From Ferruginibacter sp. (GTDB lineage Bacteria > Bacteroidota > Bacteroidia > Chitinophagales > Chitinophagaceae), in assembly GCA_013141435.1 (NCBI GenBank), contig JABFQZ010000020.1, forward strand, positions 1-64,000: 64,000 nucleotides of DNA, read 5' to 3'. Made by a program: the position numbers and the translations under genes. The notes under the pieces are model-generated. The model did not search any database, had not been told where the DNA came from, and worked only from the letters and a program-made list of their open reading frames with translations. Positions 34,429-44,035 of this stretch are shown in pieces; position 1 is the first letter of the stretch, and the number at the start of each line of letters is the position of its first letter.

Positions 34429-35658
34429 ATGAGCAAAATACAAGTAGCCAACCCCGTAGTAGAATTAGACGGTGATGAAATGACAAGAATCATTTGGAAA
34501 TTTATTAAAGACAAATTAATACTTCCGTATGTAGAAGTGCCAATACAATATTTTGATTTAGGCATGGAGTATAGAGATGAAACAAACGATCAAGTAACTA
34601 TAGATGCAGCTAATGCAATAAAAGCTTGCGGTGTGGGCATAAAATGCGCCACCATTACCCCCGATGAGCAAAGGGTAGAAGAATTTAAGTTGAAACAAAT
34701 GTGGAAATCGCCAAACGGAACTATTCGCAATATTTTGGATGGTACAGTTTTTAGAGAACCAATTGTAATGCAAAATGTGCCAAGGTTAGTTACCAACTGG
34801 ACAGCACCAATCATTGTTGGTAGGCACGCATTTGGCGATCAGTACCGAGCTACCGATACGGTAATAAAAGGCAAAGGGAAATTAACCATGACTTTTACAC
34901 CCGAAGGCGGAGGCGAAACACAAGTGTTTGAAGTATTCAATTTTAAAGGCGATGGTGTAGCTATGAGTATGTACAACACCGATGAAAGTATTTATGGTTT
35001 TGCTCGTAGTTGTTTTAATATGGCATTGAGCAAAAAATGGCCTTTGTACCTTTCTACAAAAAACACAATACTAAAAAAATACGATGGTCGTTTTAAAGAT
35101 ATTTTTGAAGAAGTGTATCAAACAGAATTTAAAGAAAAATATACAGCTGCAGGTATTACCTACGAACATCGTTTAATAGATGATATGGTAGCAAGCGCCT
35201 TAAAATGGAATGGCAACTTTGTTTGGGCTTGTAAAAACTATGATGGTGATGTACAAAGCGATACTGTGGCACAAGGGTTTGGTAGCTTAGGTTTGATGAC
35301 TTCGGTGCTTATAACACCCGATGGAAAAACTATGGAAGCAGAGGCTGCACATGGTACAGTAACTCGTCATTATAGAGAGCATCAAGCAGGTAAGCCAACA
35401 TCTACAAATCCTATAGCATCTATTTTTGCATGGACAAGAGGTCTTGCATTTAGAGGTAAATTAGATGGCAATCAACCCTTGATAGATTTTTGTAATGCGC
35501 TTGAAGCTGTTTGTATAGAAACAGTAGAAAGCGGAAAAATGACTAAAGATTTAGCAGTTTGCATACACGGCAATAAAGTAAACCACGGCGACCATTATTT
35601 ATACACCGAAGAGTTTTTAGATGCTATAGATGCTAATTTAAAAGCAAAAATGAAATAG
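34429..35658 (+). CDS. NADP-dependent isocitrate dehydrogenase, eukaryote-like subfamily II
   Basis: A protein of 409 residues of the homodimeric type known from eukaryotic IDH1/IDH2: [20 protein letters not shown], the substrate loop [20 protein letters not shown] (S94, N96, R100), [13 protein letters not shown], the metal-binding [20 protein letters not shown], and the NADP motif [16 protein letters not shown]. It catalyses the same reaction as the subfamily I enzyme upstream but is only distantly related. It begins six bases after the VapB-like gene and is followed by a strong terminator at 35788. Having both types side by side is unusual. Confidence 0.93.
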   Translation: MSKIQVANPVVELDGDEMTRIIWKFIKDKLILPYVEVPIQYFDLGMEYRDETNDQVTIDAANAIKACGVGIKCATITPDEQRVEEFKLKQMWKSPNGTIRNILDGTVFREPIVMQNVPRLVTNWTAPIIVGRHAFGDQYRATDTVIKGKGKLTMTFTPEGGGETQVFEVFNFKGDGVAMSMYNTDESIYGFARSCFNMALSKKWPLYLSTKNTILKKYDGRFKDIFEEVYQTEFKEKYTAAGITYEHRLIDDMVASALKWNGNFVWACKNYDGDVQSDTVAQGFGSLGLMTSVLITPDGKTMEAEAAHGTVTRHYREHQAGKPTSTNPIASIFAWTRGLAFRGKLDGNQPLIDFCNALEAVCIETVESGKMTKDLAVCIHGNKVNHGDHYLYTEEFLDAIDANLKAKMK

Positions 35659-35787
35659 ACTAATGTTGCAAAAAATGATTGGTAATTTTTCGGAATAACA
35701 CCCTTTAGCCTTTATTAATTTAAAGAGGAAGCAAGCTCTACAGTAGAGCAATTTGTGAACAATAAGGTTAATGTAAGACGATAATCA

Positions 35788-35821
35788 AAAGAAAGCAGTC
35801 AGTTATCTGGCTGCTTTCTTT
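35788..35821 (+). terminator. Intrinsic terminator after the second isocitrate dehydrogenase
   Basis: AAAGAAAGCAG (35788-35798) pairs with CTGCTTTCTTT (35811-35821), and the stem extends inward through TCAG/CTGG to a TTAT loop. The right arm ends in T-rich sequence. Confidence 0.85.
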
Positions 35822-35882
35822 ATTGTCGATTTACCAAATGGCTAAAAGACATAGCCTGAGTTAGCTTTCGAATACAAGCACC

Positions 35883-35996
35883 ATGGCACAAAATTTTCTA
35901 TATACTGAAAGGTTAATTCTCAGAGTACGTTTAAACTTAAATGACCAAATTAATAATCTTTTCCATTACTTGATTTTGGTATGTTATTATAGATGA
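35883..35996 (+). pseudogene. Possible truncated GNAT acetyltransferase N-terminus
   Basis: A 37-codon frame starts MAQNFLYTERLILRVRLNLN, which resembles the opening of RimJ/RimL-type acetyltransferases (FL.TERLILR.L...D). It stops at 35994-35996, 9 bases before the end of the convergent DUF4386 gene, and no continuation is visible. It is probably a decayed gene start. The rest of the gap 35659-36004 holds only the terminator at 35788. Confidence 0.35.
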
Positions 35997-36004
35997 GGAT
36001 AAAA

Positions 36005-36709
36005 TTATATTTTCTGAACAGATATTTTACTTTCTTTTGCTCCCATTATCAAAAGCCACAAACATATTCCAATTTCTCCCAAGCTAGCAGGTAATTGTAG
36101 GTAAGATTCAATACCCATTTTTGAATAATTTGAGAAAAGTGTGTTTCCTGTAAAGTTTATTAGGTAACCGATACATCCTAACATCAATAGTATTCCAAAA
36201 ATTTTAGGTAGAAATCCTGATTTAAAAACTAGATACCCAAATGGAAACAACCAAAGCCCCGAAAAAATATGAATAATTTGCATTCCATTTTCGTATTGAT
36301 AAAGATACAACATAACCATTGATTTGATTTGCTCCGTTGATAAGCCATTTAGGATGTTAGAACGACTAATTAATGAAAGAATAGTAAATTGGTTTTGAAC
36401 ATTAATGAAATAAATGGGTACACTTATAACTGCTAAAAGTATCATAAGTTTTGCATAATTATCATTTACTGTTTTGAATAGTTTGTACAAAACAAGTGGC
36501 AAAAAAAGAAAGAAAATATAACAAACTAAACCACTAATAATTCCTAAACGAAAAAGTGTTTGATTGCTTGCAATGTTATTGAATGTAGATGTTGCATTGT
36601 CCCAAATGATTAGTTTGTTAGGAACATACATTAAACTAAACACTCCAGTTATTACAACTCCTAGATATAACAATCCTGCAATTCTTGCTATTTTTTTGTT
36701 TGAAATCAT
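36005..36709 (-). CDS. DUF4386-family membrane protein
   Basis: A protein of 234 residues with six or so membrane segments. It begins with the family-typical KKIARIAGLLYLGVVITGVF, and has NVQNQFTIL and WLFPFGYLVFKSGFLPKIFG, features I associate with DUF4386. The biochemical function of the family is not known. It is the last gene of a minus-strand series of small membrane proteins (36005-38290). Confidence 0.82.
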   Translation of the reverse strand: MISNKKIARIAGLLYLGVVITGVFSLMYVPNKLIIWDNATSTFNNIASNQTLFRLGIISGLVCYIFFLFLPLVLYKLFKTVNDNYAKLMILLAVISVPIYFINVQNQFTILSLISRSNILNGLSTEQIKSMVMLYLYQYENGMQIIHIFSGLWLFPFGYLVFKSGFLPKIFGILLMLGCIGYLINFTGNTLFSNYSKMGIESYLQLPASLGEIGICLWLLIMGAKESKISVQKI

Positions 36710-36742
36710 ATTGTGTTTTGATTTAAGTTTAATGATATATTT

Positions 36743-37159
36743 CTATTTTTTGGGCCATTTGAAAGCATACCAAACAATGAGAGCTGTAATTGTACTTTCT
36801 AAAATTGCATAAAAAGTATAAAAAATACGCCAAACTTCTCCAATAGAAATAAAGGCAATAAATAATGTAAGGGCAGTAAAAAACAATCCAAATACAATAT
36901 TAAATATCCGGTTTATAGTAGGTTTTAATAGTATAGAAAAAATAACCATTGCAGCAGGAATTGCAAGTAACAGTGCTGCAAGAAATAAATTTGTAGGACT
37001 ATTTAACAAATTGTTTCCAGTAACTAAATCTTGTGTTTTTTGAGGAACATATAATTCAAAATAATCGCCATATAAATAAATTAATGTAACTGCTGACCAC
37101 AATAGTGCAAGTTTTATTTTAATGTTTATTTTGTAATCTTCTAACGCATTTGAATTCAT
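36743..37159 (-). CDS. Small membrane protein, probably DUF6326
   Basis: A protein of 138 residues with four predicted membrane segments. The N-terminal DYKINIKIKLALLWSAVTLI and DYFELYVP, and the middle AIPAAMVIFSILLKP, resemble a family I recall as DUF6326; the number is from memory and less certain than the topology. Function unknown. It is 33 bases upstream of the DUF4386 gene on the same strand. Confidence 0.65.
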   Translation of the reverse strand: MNSNALEDYKINIKIKLALLWSAVTLIYLYGDYFELYVPQKTQDLVTGNNLLNSPTNLFLAALLLAIPAAMVIFSILLKPTINRIFNIVFGLFFTALTLFIAFISIGEVWRIFYTFYAILESTITALIVWYAFKWPKK

Positions 37160-37189
37160 TGAATGAGTATTATGGGTTATTAGTTCTCT

Positions 37190-37840
37190 TTATTTTATTT
37201 GTTCTGTTTTTTTTGTTTCAAATAAGTTATGTGGCTCTTCTTTTAATTTTTCATTGAAAAAAGTAGATGCCAAGAGGACAAAAGCAATAAAAATTAAAAC
37301 CAAAGCTAATTGAAATAGAGATACTTTTTGAATTTCTTGTTTTGCTTTTAGATCACAAACTTCGCCAGGACAATATTGTACTTTCTCTTTTTTTATTATT
37401 TTAAAAATTTTACAACCTATGCAAATACCAAATGCTGTTTCAAAAAACATAAGAATTAAACAGATTAAACAAACAATACCAGTTACAAAACTATAAGTGT
37501 TTAAGATAGGCATTAATATAAACATAGTAGTGGAAAGTACAAAACCAATATACCAAGCAAATTTTTTCTGCTCCGCACCAACATATTCTGGATTTTGATT
37601 ACTTACAATCATACGGCTAATGATTAGTATTGGAGCAAATTTTGTACTGATAAATAATCGAATACTAAAATCGATAAGAAATATTGTAATAACATATTTA
37701 ATAGGGACAAAATTTCCGCTATACAAGATTTCCATTAACGATATAAATGTTGCAAGAAACATCATTCCTGCAGCAGCTCTAATTTCTCTTTGGTTAAGTA
37801 CAGGAATGCTGTACCCGTTTACTTTTTCACCAAATTGCAT
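37190..37840 (-). CDS. DUF4395-family membrane protein
   Basis: A protein of 216 residues. It starts with FGEKVNGYSIPVLNQREIRA and has the DUF4395 pattern KFAPILIISRMIV, QKKFAWYIGFVLSTTMF and a cysteine pair in the FFETAFGICIGCKIF segment, then CPGEVC. The conserved cysteines suggest a thiol, haem or metal role; DUF4395 proteins are often found near sulfur-transfer or thioredoxin genes. Here the neighbour is a DoxX-type protein. About four membrane segments, plus a hydrophobic C-terminal one. Confidence 0.8.
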   Translation of the reverse strand: MQFGEKVNGYSIPVLNQREIRAAAGMMFLATFISLMEILYSGNFVPIKYVITIFLIDFSIRLFISTKFAPILIISRMIVSNQNPEYVGAEQKKFAWYIGFVLSTTMFILMPILNTYSFVTGIVCLICLILMFFETAFGICIGCKIFKIIKKEKVQYCPGEVCDLKAKQEIQKVSLFQLALVLIFIAFVLLASTFFNEKLKEEPHNLFETKKTEQIK

Positions 37841-37885
37841 ATTTCTATTTTATTATAAGACTAGTACGTTTAACAATTACAAAAG

Positions 37886-38290
37886 TTACAAATTTTTATT
37901 AAAATTTAATTTGCTAAATCCATTTGGATACATAAGATGAATAAGTACAAAAATGAGTAAAAAATTAAATTCTACACCTCCAGAGCCTCCGCCTACAACA
38001 AACCAACCTTCTTTAAAATGTACAAGTATTATACCCATTACAAGTATTGCAATATTTAAAATACAAACAGGCTTTATAAATTTATTTGCCAATAGCAATA
38101 TGGCGCCAATAAGGTGAGTAAGTTTTATACACCAAGCTAACGGTACTCCAATTGGCGCAAAGCCTATTTGATTCAAAAATAGGTTTCCGAAATCGTTAAT
38201 GCCATTATTGAACATACCTGCAATACTATGTACTAAAAAAATTACAGCAATAGCAATTCTGAGCACAAGAGTGTTATTATTTTTACACAT
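37886..38290 (-). CDS. DoxX-family membrane protein
   Basis: A protein of 134 residues with four membrane segments. It has the DoxX-like opening LRIAIAVIFLVHSIAGMFNN and the middle LTHLIGAILLLANKFIKPVC. DoxX relatives are linked to quinone-dependent redox or thiol metabolism, but most have no assigned function. It is 45 bases upstream of the DUF4395 gene, and the two are probably co-transcribed. Confidence 0.75.
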   Translation of the reverse strand: MCKNNNTLVLRIAIAVIFLVHSIAGMFNNGINDFGNLFLNQIGFAPIGVPLAWCIKLTHLIGAILLLANKFIKPVCILNIAILVMGIILVHFKEGWFVVGGGSGGVEFNFLLIFVLIHLMYPNGFSKLNFNKNL

Positions 38291-38360
38291 ATTTTAATAT
38301 TTTAGTTAAATAATCTTCTAGCAATTATTTTAGGGGTTTTAAAAATTTGTTTCGTATTTT

Positions 38361-39197
38361 TTATTTTATTGTGTAATTTAATGTAGATGTTTCTCCTAAC
38401 CTAAAATATCCAAGCGCATAGTTATTTTTATTTGTTTCGTTAATTATGTTACCTCTTATTTTTGTAGGTGTTACTTGAAAAGGCCCATTGTTTGCACCTG
38501 CAGAAGCACCTATGAGTAAGCGCATATAGTTGTTGTAATTTTCGGTTATACCAAAGTGCTTAAAATTTAGCACCTTGCCAGTACCTAATTTTTTATGAGA
38601 GTACAACCAAGACATAATACCACCATCGGTAAATTGATCATCAACAATTTGATATTCTGGAAATGCATTTTCGGCAAAATCTACTTTAAATAAATAATAG
38701 TTTCTTTGGTTAATAGTATCCTTAAAATTAATTTTTACACCAATTTCGTCGTTATTTAATCCTAAATCGTTTGCCTGTTCTACATCTATTAAAGCATTTG
38801 TAACCATTAGTTTTTCTTCGGCTACATAAGTTTCGCCATTATAAATAATTTTTAATTTATATTTTTCGTTTTTGTTTGGTACAAAATTTGTACATACATA
38901 GTTGCCTGTATTTATTGTTTCAATAAAATTGAAAACGGTGTTGGTGCTATTACTAACTGTAATATTTGCCCCACTTACTACCGGAATATTGTTTTGGAAA
39001 TATGGAGCCGTGGTAGTCAACTTGATTGTTTGTATATTGCCTAATGTACCTTTTTCCCAATTAATAGATGCATCTATTACCAAGCGTGGGTCTTCAGTTT
39101 TCAAATTTACTGTTACTACTTTTTCGCAGCTAGTAAAAAATATTGCTGCAAAAATATAAACAGCTTTATTTAAAATTTTATTTTTCAGGTTACTCAT
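38361..39197 (-). CDS. DUF4249-family lipoprotein partner of the TonB receptor
   Basis: A protein of 278 residues. The signal peptide ends FFTSCEK, a lipobox. The first part KVVTVNLKTEDPRLVIDASI is the DUF4249 signature, followed by beta-sandwich strands (GANITVSNSTNTVFNFIE). Genes of this family lie directly downstream of TonB-dependent receptors and are thought to be their surface-exposed lipoprotein partner in substrate capture. Here the spacing to the receptor is about 88 bases. Confidence 0.88.
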   Translation of the reverse strand: MSNLKNKILNKAVYIFAAIFFTSCEKVVTVNLKTEDPRLVIDASINWEKGTLGNIQTIKLTTTAPYFQNNIPVVSGANITVSNSTNTVFNFIETINTGNYVCTNFVPNKNEKYKLKIIYNGETYVAEEKLMVTNALIDVEQANDLGLNNDEIGVKINFKDTINQRNYYLFKVDFAENAFPEYQIVDDQFTDGGIMSWLYSHKKLGTGKVLNFKHFGITENYNNYMRLLIGASAGANNGPFQVTPTKIRGNIINETNKNNYALGYFRLGETSTLNYTIK

Positions 39198-39285
39198 AAT
39201 GTTTTATGTATTGTGATATATAATTTTATTGTTAAAATAATTGCTATTTAAGTTGTCATAAAAAGCAAATGCAGGCAAGAAAATA

Positions 39286-41679
39286 TTAAAATTTAAAATT
39301 GTATGTTATGCCAGGCATAATGCCAAATATTGAAAATCTCACAGCCTCATTTGTACCATAGTCTTTATTTTGCTTAAAGTTTATAGATGCAGCATTGCTA
39401 CGATTATACAAGTTGTAAATACTAAAAACCCATTCGCCTTTCCATTTTTTTGATTGTCTTTTTTGTGGTGTTAAAGTTGCTGAAATGTCTAAATGATGAA
39501 ACATTGGCAATGTATTTTCGTTTCGCAAACCATAGCTAGGTACAGTTATTCCTTGATATTGATATTGCCCATTTGGGAAAGTAGCTGGCTGACCAGATTG
39601 TAGCGTAAAAATTGAGCCGAAAGACCATTTTCGATTTCTTTTATACATTACTGTTGCCGAAAAATTGTGTAATTTATCGTAACTAGATTTGTACCATTTG
39701 CCTTCGTTTATACCAAGTTCGTTTGCTGATCTGCCTTGTGTTTGTTGTTCGGTTCTTGATAAGGTGTACGAAATCCAACCAGATAATGCACCACTATTTT
39801 TTTTCAGCATAAATTCTAATCCATAAGCTCTAGCTTTCCCATTTAAAATTACTTGCTCTAAGGCATTGTTTGCAATAAGTTCAGCACCGTCTATATAATC
39901 TACTTTGTTTTTTATTTTTTTATAAAAGGATTCTATTTCTACTGAATAAATATCATCTTTAAAGTTTTGAAAATATCCAATCGCAAATTGGTCCAACAAT
40001 TGTGGTTTAAAATAATTATCGCTAGGTGCCCAAATATCTAACGGAGTTGGCGAACTAGTGTTTGAAATTAAATGCAAGTATTGAGCCATTCTATTATAAC
40101 TTGCTTTTACCGATTTGTTTTCGTTAAATGCGTAAGATATAGATACTCTTGGCTCAGGATTATTGAATTTTGCAATGGTTTCATTTTTGCCATATTTAGC
40201 TACTCCAATAGGTTTTGCTTTTTCATAAATTTTAAAATTATCGTTAAATACAACCGCATTGTTGTTGGCATATACATTAATATTTTGATTTCCCAAACGA
40301 TAAAACATACTATATCTTAATCCATAATTTATGGTTAATTTTTTAAATATTTTTTGGTCAATATCTAAATATAATGCAGGTTCAAATGCATATTTTTTAT
40401 CTAATTGAGTAGATACTACTCCGGATTTATTATCGATTGGGTCTACTTTACCCGGATTGAATGTATAGTATTGAGCATTTAAGCCATAAGTTAGTTTTGT
40501 TGCTTTGGTTAAATAGTGTTTAAAATCATATTTTACATTAAAATTTTTGATATTACTATTCCATTCTATACCAAAGTAATTTACAACTAACCCATAGTAA
40601 TAATCGCTATATATTAATGATAGGTTAGAAAATAATTTATCGGAAAACAAATGATTCCATCTTAAATTTCCAAATGAATTGCCATACGTATTTATAAAAC
40701 CACCGTTTAAATCAAAAACATCTTTACCAAAATAGCCAGATAGAAAAAGCTTGTTTTTATCGTTGATTTTATAATTTAGTTTGGTATTAATATCATAAAA
40801 ATAAGCAGCGTTTTTATTGCCTGATAGTTTTAAAAGCAAATGCCCATAAGAGCCACGGCCAGCTAAAATAAATGAGCCTCTTTCTTTTTTCAATGGTCCT
40901 TCGGCTAAGAGTCTACTAGAAATTAAACCAACACCACCTTGTACTTTAAAGTTTTCTTTGTTTCCATCTTTTTGATAAATGTCTAATACGGATGATAATC
41001 TACCTCCAAATCTAGCTGGTATTCCGCCTTTATATAATTTTAAATCTTTTATAGCATCAGCATTAAATACAGAAAAAAAGCCAAACAAATGCGACGAATT
41101 ATAAATAGTAGCTTCGTCGAGTAATACTAAATTTTGATCGGCAGAACCTCCTCTTACATTAAAGCCCGATTGACCTTCGCCTGCATTAGTAACACCTGGT
41201 AATTGCATTATAGATTTTAAAATATCTACTTCGCCAAATACTACTGGCATTTGCTTTATTGTTTGTACCGATAATTTATTTACACTCATTTCGGTATTTT
41301 TTATTTCGCTACGCTTTTTGTTTGTAGATACGATAACTGTTTGTAATTCTTTGCTATTTTCTATAAGTGAAAAATTAGTGCTAATGTTTTCTACTAACTT
41401 TATACTATCGGTTACTAGCTTATAACCCTGATGACTAATAACTAATGTATAATTACCAACAGGTATTGTCAAGGAATAGAAACCGTATTCGTTTGAAGAT
41501 GTACCTACTTGCAGCTCTTTTATATAAATACTTGCCCCAAATATTGTTTCTCCGTTTTTTAAATCTTTAACAATGCCACTTATAGTAACATTTTGAACAT
41601 TTAATTTTTCATTATTATTTTTTTGCGAATATGTAGCAAGAGAAATAAATTGAACAAGTAAAAATGATATTATTTTCAT
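39286..41679 (-). CDS. TonB-dependent outer-membrane receptor with carboxypeptidase-like domain
   Basis: A protein of 797 residues from ATG 41679, which gives the signal peptide MKIISFLLVQFISLATYS; a GTG at 41700 would add seven residues. A carboxypeptidase regulatory-like domain (about 28-105, SGIVKDLKNGETIFGASIYI, SSNEYGFYSLTIPVGNYTL) precedes the plug (about 125-235, MPVVFGEVDILKSIMQLPGV, GFNVRGGSADQNLVLLDEA) and a 22-strand barrel that ends in ITYNFKF, with a terminal aromatic residue. It imports a substrate using proton-motive force through TonB-ExbBD. The pairing with DUF4249 suggests a SusC/D-like logic, but the substrate cannot be told. Confidence 0.9.
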   Translation of the reverse strand: MKIISFLLVQFISLATYSQKNNNEKLNVQNVTISGIVKDLKNGETIFGASIYIKELQVGTSSNEYGFYSLTIPVGNYTLVISHQGYKLVTDSIKLVENISTNFSLIENSKELQTVIVSTNKKRSEIKNTEMSVNKLSVQTIKQMPVVFGEVDILKSIMQLPGVTNAGEGQSGFNVRGGSADQNLVLLDEATIYNSSHLFGFFSVFNADAIKDLKLYKGGIPARFGGRLSSVLDIYQKDGNKENFKVQGGVGLISSRLLAEGPLKKERGSFILAGRGSYGHLLLKLSGNKNAAYFYDINTKLNYKINDKNKLFLSGYFGKDVFDLNGGFINTYGNSFGNLRWNHLFSDKLFSNLSLIYSDYYYGLVVNYFGIEWNSNIKNFNVKYDFKHYLTKATKLTYGLNAQYYTFNPGKVDPIDNKSGVVSTQLDKKYAFEPALYLDIDQKIFKKLTINYGLRYSMFYRLGNQNINVYANNNAVVFNDNFKIYEKAKPIGVAKYGKNETIAKFNNPEPRVSISYAFNENKSVKASYNRMAQYLHLISNTSSPTPLDIWAPSDNYFKPQLLDQFAIGYFQNFKDDIYSVEIESFYKKIKNKVDYIDGAELIANNALEQVILNGKARAYGLEFMLKKNSGALSGWISYTLSRTEQQTQGRSANELGINEGKWYKSSYDKLHNFSATVMYKRNRKWSFGSIFTLQSGQPATFPNGQYQYQGITVPSYGLRNENTLPMFHHLDISATLTPQKRQSKKWKGEWVFSIYNLYNRSNAASINFKQNKDYGTNEAVRFSIFGIMPGITYNFKF

Positions 41680-41730
41680 ATTTTTTTTGATTTTTTTCAC
41701 TATTTTGATTAAAGCTAATTTTTAAATTTG

Positions 41731-42129
41731 TTAAGGAAACACATAAGCTAATGCATCAAAATTAAATACCCCATTTGCATCGGATATTTTATTGCTTTGT
41801 GCTACTATGTTATTGCCGTTGTATATTTTTAGACTTGCCGTTTGGCCAATGCTGCCACCACTTTGAAATACAGCATTGCCACTTATACCAATGCCTTGCA
41901 CATTACTTGCATAATCAATAGTTTTGCTCCACGGCAACGAAGTAATTGTTAACGTTGTATTGCCAGATAAATTATTATTGTAAACTAAAAATATGTTACC
42001 AGAATAAGTACCTGTAATTTCAAATTTTGCAGACTTTATTGGCGATGGTTTTGGTATTATATCATCTTTTTTGCAAGAAAATAATGTGAATACAAATGAT
42101 AAAAAGAAGAAGGGTTTAATGTATTTCAT
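41731..42129 (-). CDS. Hypothetical lipoprotein
   Basis: A protein of 132 residues. The signal peptide ends FTLFSCKK, and the mature part is a single beta-rich domain (AKFEITGTYSGNIFLVYNNN, TITSLPWSKTIDYASNVQGI). It resembles small extracellular domains that follow TonB systems but no named family is recognised. It lies between the TonB receptor gene and the GIN-domain gene on the same strand, with spacers of about 50 and 112 bases. Confidence 0.7.
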   Translation of the reverse strand: MKYIKPFFFLSFVFTLFSCKKDDIIPKPSPIKSAKFEITGTYSGNIFLVYNNNLSGNTTLTITSLPWSKTIDYASNVQGIGISGNAVFQSGGSIGQTASLKIYNGNNIVAQSNKISDANGVFNFDALAYVFP

Positions 42130-42241
42130 ATGTTCATTTTTTGGTATTTCTTAAGCTTACTAAATTGTATTTTATGTTGCCAATATTTAAAAATTCTTTA
42201 CAAATTGTTATGCTTATTTATTTGTTATAACATTGCAAAAA

Positions 42242-42958
42242 TTAGTTAGCATTTATCAAATTACCACTTCCATTTTTGTTTTTTACTATTAATGGATTGC
42301 CTTTGTAATAAATATTACCACTTCCGTTAATTACTGCATTTAAGTTTGAAATTGTAGTTGTTTCTATTTTTCCACTTCCATTTTTTACAGCGTTAGTTAC
42401 ATTAGATTTCATTGAAAATGCAGCTAAACAACCACTCCCATCTTGTTTGTAATTAGCAAGCTGGGTATTACCAGATACAATAATTTTACCTGAACCATCT
42501 TTATCAACCGAAAGAAGATTGGCAACATTTGCTCTTACATCAATTTCTCCACTTCCATCTAAGTTTAGGATTAAGTTTGTACACAAAAAAGTATCAATGC
42601 TATAAATTTTTCCAGAGCTGGTAACATTTAGTTGGCTTATATTTGGCACAAATAAAGTTAGTTTGGTTTTTGTTTTTGGTATTAAAAGTGTGTTATTTTC
42701 TGTGGTAATTATTAATTCGTTGTTTACTATTTTTGTTATAACTTTCTTTATAATATTTGATTCGGCTTCGATATCAATATCTTTAAAATTACTTTTTACT
42801 AATACCACATCGGCATTCATATCTAAATGTATTTTATCGTATGTGCCTACTGTTCTTGTTTCTTTTATTATATCACCTTTACCAACTACAATTTTTGAGC
42901 AAGATGTAGTTGCAAGCATTGTAAGTGTTAATACAATTGAATAGAATAATTTTTTCAT
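42242..42958 (-). CDS. Head GIN domain (DUF2807) lipoprotein
   Basis: A protein of 238 residues. The signal peptide ends TTSCSK, a lipobox. The GIN/DUF2807 beta-solenoid is shown by TYDKIHLDMNADVVLVKSN near the start and by a ladder of GSG turns: DGSGEIDV, DGSGKIIVSG, DGSGCLAAFS, NGSGKIETTT, NGSGNIYYKG, NGSGNLINAN. The family is described as putative auto-transporter adhesin heads; it is lipid-anchored here. It stands between the LytTR two-component system and the receptor genes, so it may be under that regulator, but this is inference. Confidence 0.88.
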   Translation of the reverse strand: MKKLFYSIVLTLTMLATTSCSKIVVGKGDIIKETRTVGTYDKIHLDMNADVVLVKSNFKDIDIEAESNIIKKVITKIVNNELIITTENNTLLIPKTKTKLTLFVPNISQLNVTSSGKIYSIDTFLCTNLILNLDGSGEIDVRANVANLLSVDKDGSGKIIVSGNTQLANYKQDGSGCLAAFSMKSNVTNAVKNGSGKIETTTISNLNAVINGSGNIYYKGNPLIVKNKNGSGNLINAN

Positions 42959-43351
42959 AATACTTAATTTTTAATTTATTTAATAATATTGTTGTTATGA
43001 TTTTTTAGTAAAAAACCATTTCTACTATTATTAACAATCCAAATTAGGATTACCCTTAGTTTCTTAAAATTATTTTGTCTAATTTGTTTTTATTAACTCA
43101 ATAAACTACGGCATTCTGGTAATTATATTTTTATAGATAACTGCTTTTATTTTACAATTTCTTTTTGTAAAAATTTATTTAAGCAAAAATGAAAAAATAA
43201 ATGGAGACGTTTATTTTGGTTCTGCAAATAGTTGAAATTTGTCTGCAAGAATCTGTAAATTGTATGTAATAATTGTTTATAATAAAAATTAATACAATCA
43301 TTTATAACTGGAGAAGTATAGTTATTTCAGATAAACAAGTTGGCTATTGGT
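42959..43351. other. Intergenic stretch without a recognised gene
   Basis: These 393 AT-rich bases separate the GIN-domain gene from the response-regulator gene. No reading frame with protein-like composition, no strong hairpin and no copy of the dispersed elements was seen. It must contain the promoter of the GIN gene, but no exact TAnnTTTG box was found on the minus strand. Confidence 0.5.
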
Positions 43352-44035
43352 TTACTTATTTATTAGTTTGAAAAACATTTCTTTATAGGTATCAGAAATT
43401 GGAATAAAATTACCTGCAATATTTATTCCACTTTTTTCAATAGACTCAATTTTGTGAATAGCCACCATGTATGATTTGTGTACTCTACATAGAATATGCG
43501 AAGGTATTAGGCTTTCCAAATCGCCGAAGTTTTGAAGTGTCATTATTTTTTTTGTTGTGGTATGAATTTTTCTATAATCTCTCATACCTTCAATAAAAAT
43601 AATATCGTTTAGCACAATTTTTTCTAGTCTATTTTCAGTTTTTACAAAAATATATTCCATACTTTTTGCGTTACTACTTTCCAATATTTTTGAATTAATT
43701 TTTGTAACTGCTTGCAAAAACCTAGCAAATGTAAATGGCTTTAATAAATAATCGGCTACGTTTAACTCATAACCTTTTAGTGCATATTCTTGATATGCTG
43801 TAGTGATTATAACATGGCAATTAATTTTAGAATTTTCGAGCAATTCTATCCCCGATAATTCATCCATATTAATATCCAAAAAAAGCAAATCAATTGCGTT
43901 TGCTTTTAAGTATGAAAGACCGTCGAGTGCATTATCAAAGGTGTCTACAAGGTTTAAAAATGGCACTTTTAAAGCAAATGATTTTGTACGCTCCAGCGCT
44001 AAAGGTTCATCTTCTATAATTATACAATTTATCAA
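43352..44035 (-). CDS. LytTR-type response regulator
   Basis: A protein of 227 residues. Receiver domain: acidic pocket IIIEDEP, phospho-acceptor D54 in LLFLDINMDELSG, T79 region IITTAYQEYAL and K99 in YLLKPF. The LytTR DNA-binding domain starts near 125 (MEYIFVKTENRLEKIVLNDI, IFIEGMRDYRKIHT, and RVHKSYMVAI). It binds DNA as a dimer and controls target genes in response to the partner kinase. The TTG start overlaps the kinase stop by four bases, so the two are co-translated. Confidence 0.92.
   Translation of the reverse strand: MINCIIIEDEPLALERTKSFALKVPFLNLVDTFDNALDGLSYLKANAIDLLFLDINMDELSGIELLENSKINCHVIITTAYQEYALKGYELNVADYLLKPFTFARFLQAVTKINSKILESSNAKSMEYIFVKTENRLEKIVLNDIIFIEGMRDYRKIHTTTKKIMTLQNFGDLESLIPSHILCRVHKSYMVAIHKIESIEKSGINIAGNFIPISDTYKEMFFKLINK

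Noticed and set aside
35695..35785. Frame ending VEQFVNNKVNVRR after the second isocitrate dehydrogenase
   Set aside because: Too short and without a start codon or recognisable family; it could be a gene tail or chance.
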